From contig CADCSX010000002.1 in NCBI GenBank assembly GCA_902805475.1, positions 4,148,945-4,212,944 of the forward strand: 64,000 nt of DNA, written 5' to 3'. A program made the translations under genes and the position numbers. Origin of the DNA: Entonaema liquescens (Eukaryota > Ascomycota > Sordariomycetes > Xylariales > Xylariaceae). Shown one piece after another: positions 22,370 to 33,493 of this stretch (positions within the stretch are counted from its first letter, which is position 1; each line of letters opens with the position of its first letter). The notes under the pieces were generated by a model. The model saw only the letters and a list, made by a program, of their open reading frames with translations, was not told the origin of the DNA and ran no database searches.

Positions 22370-23729
22370 CTAAAGATCATCAGGTCCTGGCAGACCGTTT
22401 GAAAAGGACTAACGGCGGCAAGTTGTCGGCGGATGTCCGGCGAATCTTCGTGAGATGCGGTGCAGTTAGTTGGTCAATGGGTGGATGCGCGTGCGCGTGC
22501 GAGCGCAGAAAAGGTAAAAAAAGAAAAACATGGGGAACGGACGGAAATTCGATTTGGACCCACTGATCGTCGATGCCGTTTCCTGTAAGCGGGATGGCTT
22601 GCGCTTATCTCCTTATCTTAGCTGCGAGGTACATGCACCTCAACTGGTACTTGGGTACCTTGTCAGTTCCAATCCCCCACATCAATCTGCTTCGAGTTCT
22701 AGCATCTATGAAGAACGGTAGTCTCGGGTCGGGAGTTGGGATCATCGACCCTATATTATTGTGTTAAGTAGCTCGGTATGTTAATTATGTTTTGTAACTC
22801 ATGAGAGGCTTGCGCATAGTTTGGAACAGTGGGCAGTATATATTTCAACCCATTAAAGTTAACCGCCTTGTATACCATACTTACGTATTTAACAGAGAGC
22901 AATGACACTTCACTTTATAACAATTCATAGAAAGGAACTAGGAAGGTACGCCGAGAAACCAAGATATCTGTTAGGAGACCAATGGCTTTTTCGGGTATGG
23001 ATACTACAGCTTGTCATTCGAACCAATATTTGGATTTAGGCGGTTAGACGTATCTGGACGAGGCAACCAGTACATCTTCAAGGCTCTTTCCCTCATGGCG
23101 ATTACAATACTTAGAGCTTGCTGTACTCGGCCTTCAAGGCTTTTAGAACAGAGATGCTTAACATCGACTACCTACAACGATACCGTCTCAGACCAAGGAG
23201 TCCCGATAAAACCAACAATGATCACAGTGGCATTTCTCAAGCCATCCTTGGAAGACTCGGAGAGCCCGGAGCGCTCGTAGAGTGTTTTCGCGAAGGGTCT
23301 AATATCTTCGCTTATCCTTATTGCGATCTTAGCACAGCTCGAGATATGGAAACCTATTGCGCAGCAGATCTTAGTTGGGTGGATTACTGAGATCATAGAA
23401 GCCGTTCTGGTCATCCCTAATATCATCTCTTCAAGCACCACTATATCTGACGCAGATAAGGAAAGTTTATTAGGTGCAAGTTCGTTCCATTACGACGTCT
23501 GCTTCAAGTTGCCTTAGTAGGTGTTCCTATTTATCAGTTCCTACGTGGTATTCTATGTTGATATCTCGCGAAAGACTTTTTTGGTTGAAGATAAATACAA
23601 CTATATCCTGTCATATGTTAGGTCTTTCCAGTCTGATAGCTATAATCAGTTATAATAGGAACACTGCAGAGGTTCTCCGACCATGTTGGTGATTTATGAA
23701 TAGCCCATCGTTGGAACCCTAAGAATCTT
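22370..23729. other. Intergenic region, no gene seen
   Basis: This is the promoter side of the Zn2Cys6 regulator and the 3' flank of the chitin deacetylase. Several frames of 60-90 codons exist around 23011-23441, but none has recognisable protein character. Confidence 0.5.
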
Positions 23730-24670
23730 TTAACAGGACGTCTGTCCGTTGCCTGGGAAGGTTCCCTCCTTGTAAGCACCGTTGGCATCATCGAGGCACT
23801 CAGCTAGAGTGATATTAGTCATTGATATCTTCGTAGGTCGAATGGTGTGCACATACCAACCGTAACGATCTTCAGGTTATTCGTCTTGGCCCAGTTGATC
23901 AGCCAGTTCGTCAAAGTGGTAACTGTGCCCTGATACGTCTCATGCATGAGCGGGATATGCCCATTACCGCCAGCACCGGCTTGTTGGAACTTCTGTTGGC
24001 TCTGCTGCGGAGATTGGTTGTTCCAGTCGCCAGCGTCTACGTCATCGGTAATGACTGTATAGTTCATCTCCTTCATGACGTTCAAGAACTGGCCGCCGGT
24101 CTCGAGGTATGGCGGACGCACATACTGCGGCTTCCTGCCGAAGATGTTGACGAATGCTTGCTCAACCTTCTCCATCTCGCTCCTTATTTGGGCAGCACCC
24201 ATGCTTCCCATGTGGGGATGTGTCCTGCGCGAGGTTTTAGTAGACGCTTCGAATATTCCATAATCGGAAAAGACGTTAGAGGTAATCGCACCACGTGTGG
24301 GACGCAATCTGGTGTCCAGAGTCATAGGCCTTCTTGACAGCAGCCTTTTGGTTGTAGATGCAACCTGGCCTAGTTAGTCATATAGGTACCTAACCTATAC
24401 ATCATGATATATAACAATCGTACCATATAAAGTGCCGGTGTAAAAAAACGTGCCCTTCACGCCTGCCTTGTCCAGTGTATCTACAAGCGACGAGGTATAC
24501 TGATACGGACCATCATCGTAGGCCAAAGCGAGGACACCAGGCTTGGAGCATTTGTTGATGACGGTACCAGCTGTGTGCGCGCGCTTGAAAATATCGACGG
24601 GGCTCGGTACAGCTCTAGCGGAAGCGCAGAGCGCAAACGCGAAAGCCGTAATCACAGACTCAAACAACAT
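23730..24670 (-). CDS. Secreted polysaccharide (chitin) deacetylase, CE4 family
   Basis: Predicted metal-dependent deacetylase acting on chitin or chitooligosaccharides at the wall or outside the cell. Exons are 24670-24424, 24364-24292, 24224-23857 and 23803-23730, giving 253 aa with no breaks. Residues 1-20 look like a signal peptide. The CE4 motifs are in order: LALAYDDGPYQYT (catalytic base and metal Asp), SHTWTHPHM completed across intron 2 (metal-binding HxxxH), and VRPPYLE. DVDAGDWN and HIPLMHETYQGT follow near the C-terminal half. The tail ends in a Cys pair (AECLDDANGAY and GQTSC). No chitin-binding CBM18 module is present. Plant-associated fungi use such enzymes to mask chitin; that role is inferred. 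Confidence 0.92.
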
Positions 24671-26338
24671 CTTGAATGGGTAGGAATGGGTAACTTAATA
24701 CTAAGGATGAGGTTAAAAGAGCTCAAAAATTGAATATTGCCAGGAGTTATATATTTCTGGTTCGGGCGACGACGGCTAGATCGTCCGGGACCTGGTAATA
24801 TCGTACCTACGTCGTAGCGCATATAGTAGTAGTACGACGATCTCGCCTCGATGCTAACTTCCAGACCCCATTGTGGAGAATCCGCCACAATTTTGCTGTA
24901 ATAACCATTTAGCAGAACGTGGCCATATCTGCAGGTTTCATATATGATGCTTCCAATACCCCGGCTCGGCGCTGAGGGGTCGAATCGTGTTTGTGGGGAT
25001 AGAGGTTTCATGTTGCAGCGAACATCATGGACTCCTTTAGCCGCGAGATCACATCCTTGACTAGTTCAGGAACCACAACCGGACTTCGATTTGGCCAAAC
25101 TGGGAACGGATAAATGGAATGGCTACGAGCAAGTTACTAGATTCACTCTAATGTTCTCGTGTCGGTATCCTGAGAAATACTCTCGAGTAATTTCTCTGTT
25201 AGGACGTCCGTGGACCGCGATTTACCACGGGTAATATAGACAGCAGCATGAATTGTAAGATGAACTCAAGTATAAGGCTAGCTTGAGAGTATTTTACAAA
25301 AGTTAGGAAACTCGTTCCAGGCCTACCTATAGTGAGCTGCCCAAGATCTTTCTATGGGATACTGTAACAGTTACCAAATCATAACACTTTGAATAATGGT
25401 AGTTTGGTAGACATAATAAGGTCCTCACAAGTGAAAGAAGCATAGAGTAATGACAAGCGGGCTACCTCAGCTCAAGTATACTCTTTCCGAAGCTTATTAT
25501 GGGTATACGGGTTACTTGTTACCACAGTGAAGTTGCTCAACACCGTGATATGATGATACCCGACATGCCCCACGCGCCGATGCTGCATTACATCTGCATG
25601 GCTGGCTTACGTTAACAGGAGGCTCTAAGGCCGTAACACTAACTACCTAGGTAGAACGCCGATAGCAAATGGTCGCTCAATGTTTGATCTATTATGACTG
25701 ACTTAACAAGTATTTAGCTAAGTGTAAACGCCCGAATACATTCCTAACTTTTGTTCCATTGCCAGCCAACCAGCCACTAAGGCTGTTGAATATGTACCGA
25801 ACTTGCCCGTTAAGGGTTAACTTGAGTGGTTAACTGAACTTCAGTAGTAGTCATCGCCCATGAGTTACCTCTTTCAATGTGACACGCCTTTCATCCAAAG
25901 TACCATCTTTAAGAGAAGAGTGTTATCTTGGGTGCCTAGGTAGCTCATGCTTGGGAGGTCTTAGAAGATGAATCGAGAGTTAACCACCTTAAATATCTAG
26001 GAACTACAGTCATCGTGGAGCTGCACCGTCAGACCGTGGGGTCCCCTCAAAAGAACCCTGTAGGTTTTGATCCTGCGCCGTAAAACTGCATGTGTGGCAG
26101 GCATTTTCTTTTCTAAGCGATTCAATAGATCTAGATTGTCTTAGACTCGACTCAAGTTCGACTCAAGACTTTCCAGGCATCTGGGGTCTGGCATAAAGTC
26201 TAGAGTGTTCGAAAAGACAGATCCTTTAATGTTATACGCACATAGGCTTACTCACTCAGAACTTGTCGCGAACTTACCAATCACCATGACGGTGACAATT
26301 GGGACTTAGTTCGATATCGTCTGTACAATACTTCTGAG
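24671..26338. other. Divergent intergenic region
   Basis: This 1.7 kb separates the chitin deacetylase (minus) and the MFS transporter (plus) and should hold both promoters. A minus-strand TATA-like AATATATAAC lies near 24747-24756, about 80 nt before the deacetylase ATG. A 119-codon minus frame at 24652-25011 has no recognisable features. Confidence 0.5.
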
Positions 26339-28132
26339 ATGGCGACGCAGACAGCCGTTGAGCTGGATACGATTGGGCCCGTAACACTGAGCGCAAATTT
26401 ACACGTTGCGCCTCCGCCTCGAAAAGGTCTAGATCCTCCGATAGAGCCAACTTCTGCCGGGCTCGGAGTAGGGAACACGGCGACCATCCTCTCTAAAACG
26501 CGAGCCGCCATCGTCATAGCCCAGCTGATGGGCTTGACGCTCTTCAGCAGCTTCAGCAATGGCGTCGTAGTTGTGGGTTTGCCCGCTATAGCAAACACTC
26601 TGCAACTGGAAGAAGGACTCCTCGTATGGCCTACCTCGGTGTTCTATCTTACTGCCGGATCCTGCTTACTTATGACCGGATCTATCGCCGACGTCGCCGG
26701 CACTAAGCGGGTGAACATGGTAGGATCTTTTCTCAGCGCCGTTTTCACCCTGGGCTGCGGCTTGGCCCGGACCGGAGGCCAACTCATCGCTTTCCGCGCC
26801 TTGCAGGGCTTTACGAATGCAATCATCGTCCCATCCTCCATCTCTATAGTGTCTAAGAGCATCGAGGATGGACGGCCGCGTAACATGGGCTTTGCGTGCC
26901 TAGGATTTGCCGCGCCGATCGGGTTCTCCCTGGGCCTGGTTCTAGGTGGGGTGATGGTCGATAGCACCGGGTGGCAGCCCGCATTTTATCTCGCTGGTGC
27001 TGCTAGTTTCGCATTATCTCTCATCGGTATATGGGCTTTGCCGCGGGACCCACGGTCGGGATCCGGATGCTCGATTTGGAAACGCCTTGCTTCCGAGATC
27101 GATTGGGCTGGCGCAATCGTCGCGAGTACGGGCCTGGCAACGTTATCATACGTTTTCGCGTGAGAATCTCCGATCCGAATCAGTTCGCCTGTGCATAACT
27201 GACCGCTCGCAGAACGCTGTCAGCAGATATCAATAATATACGCCTGGCGTCCAACATTGCCCTCCTAGTTATCTGTGCGGCCTCGATCCCGGCGTTTGTC
27301 GGATGGATGCATTACCAAGCGAGGCACAATCGCACAGCACTTATTCCAAACTCTCTTTGGCGTGACCACATCTTTACTAGCAGTTGCATCATGGTGCTCT
27401 TCACAACCTCGGTCACCAATTGTATGGAGTTATTTTGCAGCCTGTTGTAAGTTGCCGAGTTATCTCACCCTCTACGACCGAAGTAATTGCTAACGAATTG
27501 CAGCTTCCAAGAAGTCCAAGGCAACTCGGCGCTCGGGGCATCGCTACGAATTCTCCCATCCCTCGTTGCTGGCGCCTTGGCTAATCTATCCGCGGGAATC
27601 TTTGTCAATCGCGTGCCGGTCCTGTGGGCGGTGCTCGTCTCTTCAGGGCTAAGTGCCGTCGCACCACTACTAATGGCCCTGGTTCGACCCGAATGGCCGT
27701 ATTGGTACGATGCATTCTTCGCGCAGGTAAGAATATTCACCTCCGATAAGCTTTGCTATATAAATCATTATTATACCAGCTATCGTACTGACCGCGTCCT
27801 CGTAGATCCTTGCTCCTCTAGGTTGTGATATACTTTTCACCATCGGCCTACTCGTCATCTCCGACGTATTCCCAAGTCATATGCAAGCCCTAGGCGGCGC
27901 CGTGTTCAACACATGTGCGCAGCTCGGCACTGCCATCGGACTGACCGTGACCTCGGTCATCAGCGCCTCCGTGACCAGTAGCTCGAATAATGCCGACAAG
28001 ACTTCCCCTAGCGCCCTCCTCGTCGGATACCGGGCCGTTTTCTGGACCATGTTTGCTTGGATGTTGCTCGTATGCTTGGTGTGTGTATTCGGGCTACGCC
28101 GGATAGGGGTTATTGGAGTTAAGCGGGATTAA
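26339..28132 (+). CDS. MFS drug:proton antiporter, DHA2-like
   Basis: Plasma-membrane export protein of the major facilitator superfamily. Exons are 26339-27159, 27213-27446, 27504-27726 and 27806-28132. They sum to 1605 nt, a 534-residue protein with no breaks. A hydrophilic N-terminus of about 55 residues precedes the membrane helices. Motif A-like sequence follows helix 2 (GSIADVAGTKRV), and a motif C-like helix (GFAAPIGFSLGLVLGG) is typical of antiporters. The second half includes FQEVQGNSALGASLRILPSL, as in fungal multidrug and aminotriazole-resistance transporters of 12-14 helices. Substrate is unknown. It stands beside a second MFS gene on the same strand, with no sign of co-regulation. 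Confidence 0.88.
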
Positions 28133-29679
28133 GCCATCATAGATCTACATTGTATATCATACATACAAGGCGCTGCTTGCTCTCTCAAAAGGATGGAAAG
28201 TCAAGTGTGATTGATTGATTTATTACTACATGCCCATAGAAGTTACGCTACTGCTTCTCGATATCCACTGCGTATGGCATCCATCAAGGATTCCTCCTAG
28301 CACAAGATGAACCGAGATCATTGAAGCCACTTTACTATTCCAAGAGGAACTCTAGCTTATAAACCCGCCAAACCAAAGATACTCTTCATTTTGGTATTTC
28401 GCCCTGAACCCCGGCAGTAAGTTAGTAGTACGAACTTTAGAGAATTAGGTTTTGGGTATATTAGCGTGACGAGAAAAAGGGGAAATGTTGTCTAAGTCTT
28501 CGAGTTTCTAAAGCTGAATCTCTACATACCTACCTAGGTAGTTGGGTTATCCTAATTGGTTATCTTATACCAGGATGCATTGTCCCCTCGAAAGGACAAG
28601 ATTGTCTGAAATAGATTCTCTGAGAAACAACACCTCCCCCCCTTTTTTCTTTTTTGAAAACGCCCATTGCTTTTGAAATGAGAATGGTAGTTCTGCTTAA
28701 TACTCGAATTGTAGGTTATCAAAGCTGTAAGATCTCTGTATACCGTCCTAATTCATCACATTACCACATTCTCCCAGATTCTTCATTTGGTAACCAGTGC
28801 TCTCGGTGGAATATGTTGATACGTATGCCTCTCGTGGTACGACTTCGAAACCTCCGCGGCAGAATTATTCGTGTCAATATCGTTATAACAGTCACCGAGG
28901 ATCACATGTGACTTGATGACAACATATTCATCGGTCGATACACGGTTTTTGAACTTTTATGATGGTAGTGCTAAAGTACTCAAGGTATGAGTAACTTAAA
29001 TCCCCTAGATTGCGGGTTCTGCCATGGCAACATACAGTAGAAAGCTAACGACCGTAGTAGGAAGAGCAGATACGAAAATAAGAACTAAGTTGAACTAATG
29101 ATGACTATGACTAGATCGCCGACCGTTTGAAATGACTAGGGTTGAAAGCACACTGAGAGAACTATGTCTATGTTCTCAGAAGAGAATTAGGATCGGAGGC
29201 GAGCGTAAGAGAGTTATGTTTTCTATGACTAATATATGTAAGTATTATTCTTCATACTCCAATCGTAGGAAGAGCAGAGCTCTAACACCGACGGTCTAAT
29301 TATTATTTTGATTAACGAATCGCCCATTCTCGCTATCAACCTCAGGATACGGTAGTTACAGGACAGGTGGTACACGAACACCAGGGATTCTGCTTAAACA
29401 CTACTCGACATACCTTCTGGAATTATTTTACTGTTAATGTTTAATCTATTGAACATATGAGTCGGGGGCCAGATAAGCACTAAGCACTATACTACCATCA
29501 CCTGCCTACGGTACCTGGAAAAGTAACCGGCCCGGATACCCATGGGTTGATCCTCCCCTTGCTTTGTCCTCGGTCACACAAACTGGTCCCTTGTCTTATA
29601 GTTACTCCTCACCCAACGTCACAATAGATAGGGATTACCTTCGAGCAACTAAAGAATACATACGCAACCTCTCATCACT
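28133..29679. other. Intergenic region, no gene seen
   Basis: This 1.5 kb lies between two MFS genes on the plus strand. It is AT-rich with no coding or RNA signals that I can support. Confidence 0.5.
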
Positions 29680-31097
29680 ATGACCACTGTGTGTGAAAAT
29701 GAAGTCATCGGGGTGGACTTGGGCAAAGAAATAGACGTTAACGACAACGAGGTACAAGTTTTAGAACGCGCCGATGAAACCCAAGGCTTGCCCAAAGAAG
29801 ATTTGTCCGCATGGTTACAAGTACTTGGGGCCTTTGTGTTAAATCTGAATACCTGGTAAGCCGATATGCCAGAAGATCAGTTACTAGAGGGTTGACTCTG
29901 GATTGTAGGGGAATGATGAATGCATACGGTGTTTTTCAGACTTTTTATCAACTTGATCTACTCCGAACGTATACCTCAACTACCATAGCGTGGATTGGTA
30001 GCACCCAGGCTTTCTTATTATTCTTGATCTCGATTATCGCTGGCCCGATCTTTGATCGGGGATACTTTCGTTCTCTAATCTGGGTCGGGTCCTCTCTGAT
30101 AGTCATCGGCATGTTCCTAACGAGCATCGCCACCAAGTATTGACAATTGTTCTTACTCCAGTCTCTGGTTATGGGCTTGGGGTTCGGTTGTCTATATCTT
30201 CCCGCGCCAGCTATCGTTTCTCAGTATTTCCATGCAAGCACCGCCCTAGCAATTGGCACATCTTCGGCAGGAAGTGCCATAGGTATGTAGTCATCATTCC
30301 ATATCATCGCGCACGAGGATGGGCAACTCTAAGCTTGCACAGGTGGTATCGTTTATCCCATCGCTTTTACACAGCTTCAAGCTAAGATCGGATTTGGGTG
30401 GGCCACTCGCATTTTAGCTTTCATATTACTGGCTACCTCGCTCGTCCCCTTATTCATAATGAAGTCCAAATCGCAGCCGGTAAAGACACGAAGCATTATC
30501 GACCGAAATGCGTTCAAAGACATAATTTACATGTTACTAAACTTTGGACTGTGCTTCGGCTTCATGGGGATATACATTATCTTCTGTTTCATCCAGCTAC
30601 TCGCCCTCAGCCGAATTCCCATTCCAACTACCCTATCTGATAACCTAGTAGTCATCCTCAATACGGCGTCACTCCCCGGTCGCCTCATCTCTGGATACTG
30701 CGCCGACAGAATCGGACCTATTAACGTCCAGACGATAGTCGCCTTGGCGAGCGCCATCTTGACATTTTCGCTCATCGTCATCCGGACAGAAGCGGCACTA
30801 TTAGTTTACACTATACTATACGGGGTTTTCGTAGGTGCTTTCATGGGTCTCCCGGCAGCCGGAATTGTTCGACTGTCCGATGACAAGAGCAAGATCGGCA
30901 CAAGAATTGGCATGACGCTTGCTTTCGTAGGATTTGGGGTTCTCATCAGCAACCCTATCGCCGGTGCGATCTTGGGAAAAGAAGATAATTGGGTTGGTCT
31001 GATTTGTTGGTGCGGCGCATTGCTAATTGCCTCGAGCGTGATCTTAATAGTGAGTCGAATCATCAAAGTTGGAACGGCAGCGATAAAAGTAATTTAA
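29680..31097 (+). pseudogene. Monocarboxylate-transporter-type MFS gene with one internal stop
   Basis: Exons are 29680-29855, 29909-30282 and 30343-31097, summing to 1305 nt (434 codons plus stop) in one frame. The product would be a 12-helix transporter of the fungal MCT family: WLQVLGAFVLNLNTWGMMNA across intron 1, YGVFQTFYQLDLLRTYTSTT, and later LPGRLISGYCADRIG and GAFMGLPAAGIVRL. The only defect is TGA at 30141-30143 after SIATKY; a Trp (TGG) would fit naturally here. The frame continues immediately with QLFLLQSLVMGLGFG, so this is a substitution, not a frameshift, and no intron of normal size can skip it. The gene is probably a very young pseudogene, or there is a base error or stop readthrough. 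Confidence 0.85.
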
Positions 31098-31530
31098 CCA
31101 AATGCCATGTACCTTTTAGTTTGCCTGATGGGTTCCTATATAACCCAGAGTCCGCGGATCATGCGGATCGGGGTGAGTAAACTGGAACGGAAGTATCTTG
31201 GATATGATTTTCTTCAGGTGTCGGAGTCTATTGTGACGGCGAAAGGAAAGAAGTCATCAAGACCCCTTTCCTACCCACCCCAAGACGAAGCCCCTTACCC
31301 CTCAAACTCCCAAAACACCATAAAAGCTTAGATGCCTCTAGACCTTTAGGGTTAAGAAAAAGGGGGCCGCGCTCTTTGAATTCGGGTTATTGTGTTGTGT
31401 TCGACGGAGGAAGTCTAATACAGGCTAGACTTTAAAGCACCGTCTTGGCCAACAATATATAATCCACAACCACAAACCCAGCCTTCACCCATCTGCACAC
31501 CCTATCCACCGACAACTCTCCCGTACGCCA
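31098..31530. other. Intergenic flank of the transposon
   Basis: This lies between the MCT pseudogene and the visible transposase reading frame. The 5' end of the transposon probably lies here, but no clear terminal inverted repeat was found. Confidence 0.4.
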
Positions 31531-32969
31531 CAGCTAGAGATCCTTTCAAACGCTGGCCTCGCGCCGAAGGAGATTCAGACAATTATACGGCAAAACGGCT
31601 CTTTAGCGACGCGTCAAGATATCTACAACCGTATTGCTAAGGTCCGCCAAGACTCTCGTCAAGGCAAGAGCTCAATTCACACGCTTACAAATCAGCTTAA
31701 GCAAGAAGGATTTTGGAGCCATGTACAGTACAAGCCAGATAGACATGTGACAGCAGTACTTTTCGCACATCCCGACTCCCTCGTTTACCTTCAAGCATAC
31801 CCTAAAGTCTTCCTCCTCGATTGTACATATAAGACGAATAAATACGGCATACCGCTCCTTGATATAATTGGCGTCGATACGACTAAACGGTCCTTTTGTA
31901 TTGCTTTTGCGTTTTTAAGCGGCAAGACTAAAAAGACTACACATAGGCCCTTGAGCAGTTGAAGACGTTGTATAAGCAATACGGCGGGGTCTTCCCGTCT
32001 GTCATTTTGACAGACCGGTATTTAGCAGTTATAAACGCGGCTTCAGCTCTCTTCCCGTCGGCGACGTCTCCCTGTACCTAGCACGCAAATAAGGCTGTCC
32101 TTGCACGGTACCAGCCAGCCTTCGAGACGGCTAAAGAATAGAAAGAGTTCCACGGTTTTTGGTTCTCGCTTCTAAATTCAGCGACTAAAGAGACATACAA
32201 AGAGCGTCTTAAGGAGTTTAAGAAAAAGTACGCCTCGACAAACCTCAAGCAGGTCGGCTATATTAAAGAAACGTGGCTCTTGTCGTTCAAAGAGAAGCTT
32301 GTTGCCGCGTGGATCAACCTAGAGGCTCATTTTGGGAATATAGCTACTTCCCGCATTAAAGGGATTCACACACTCTTAAAGTCGTACCTCCAGAGGTCGA
32401 CGTTCGACCTCTTTAAAGCATAGAAGGCAATTCGGCTTGCGTTGAACAACCAGCTCTCCGAGTTACGGTCTAACCAAGCAAAGCAGCAGATCCATACACC
32501 CCATAAGCTCGATAAAGCAATATATAGGGCCGTACAAGGCTGGGTCTCCCACAAAGCGCTACGGAAGGTCGAAAAGCAGCAGCAATTACAGTGGAAGGAC
32601 CCCGCTCCGTCGCCTACTTGTACAGGTACCTTTACACACGTCCATAGGCTCCCATATATACACGTACTAACTTCACGCCAAGGTACGCCTCTTCTTCTTA
32701 AAGACTTTCATTCGCACTAGCACCTGATACATAACAGGGCTCCATTTCACCTTCTAGAGCCCCGACATATCGAGCCACACACACAAAGCACACGCATACT
32801 TCCAGCATCAAGTACAAAGCATGAGCCTAGTGCATTTGAGGTCGTCGCAACGAAGCAGGCGACGCGGGCTAAACGGCCAAGTCAATATACAGCATGCGGT
32901 GGAATCGGCCATACAAGAACCTCTCGGGCAGGCCCAAAGCGTTACTCGGATATTGTACAAATAGATTAA
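31531..32969 (+). mobile_element. Decayed Mutator-like (MULE) transposase, RIP-mutated
   Basis: Remnant of a MULE-type DDE transposase. Visible pieces in order: an N-terminal helical region (LAPKEIQTIIRQNGSLATRQ), the first acidic residue in VFLLDCTYKTNKYGIPLLDI, the second in VILTDRYLAVINAA, the Cys-His element around HANKAVLA, and the NLEAHFGNIATSRIKGIH region. A C-terminal CCHC-type knuckle follows (ACGGIGHTRTSRAC). One frame runs from about 31930 to the final TAA at 32967-32969 and is interrupted only by five TAG codons, at 31944, 32079, 32139, 32421 and 32718, each where Trp is plausible. A one-base shift near 31928-31935 separates the N-terminal part. The element is inactive. Confidence 0.85.
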
Positions 32970-33493
32970 TGTTTAGAGCCTTTGGTGTTGTCGCGGACTT
33001 GGTCCTCAGAGGCCCACGTTGGTGGTGCGGTGCAGCACCGCGTTAGATGCATTTTGCTGATTTAGGGTTTACGTAAGCGCACATGGATGTGCGCCTAGTG
33101 GGCGCCCCCACAGCAGCTTTACTTATGCCATCTTTCAACCGGATGTGCACGTGACGGCAGGAAATGGATGGTCAGTGCGGCACAGGACAGATTGCCTGAA
33201 AAATTTGCAGGCGGGCAGGCGGGCAGTCGGGCGGGCAACAGTCACAACAGACAGCAATTACGTTCGCTGGTCAATACCGTCCACCCCTGATCTGGCGCCA
33301 CGAACCCCAGCCAGTGGCGCGCCTGTGGATCGTCAGAACTTCGTCGGAGCTAGGCCGAGTTCTGCTGCACTCACGAGTCGGCCGCGACGACGAGCAAGCA
33401 CCTCACCCAATTGACGCCAAAGCGCAACCCCTATGCGCTCGACCGTGTCCTCTGATGCTGCCCTGATGAGCTGAAAAGACTGCACAGAGAGAC
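32970..33493. other. Intergenic flank upstream of COX10
   Basis: This holds the COX10 promoter side and the presumed 3' end of the MULE. It contains a GCGGGCAG-type short repeat at about 33209-33237 and a perfect palindrome at 33077-33094. No gene is seen. Confidence 0.45.
33077..33094. repeat. Perfect 8-bp inverted repeat with 2-bp spacer
   Basis: GCGCACAT, a GG spacer, then ATGTGCGC. It could mark a protein-binding site or a transposon end; no function is shown. Confidence 0.6.

Noticed and set aside
23011..23441. Overlapping 80-90 codon frames on both strands
   Set aside because: They fall in an AT-rich interval and no frame shows coding character or a recognisable motif.
24652..25011. 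119-codon frame upstream of the chitin deacetylase
   Set aside because: No domain, signal or membrane pattern; it overlaps the promoter and the start of the deacetylase.
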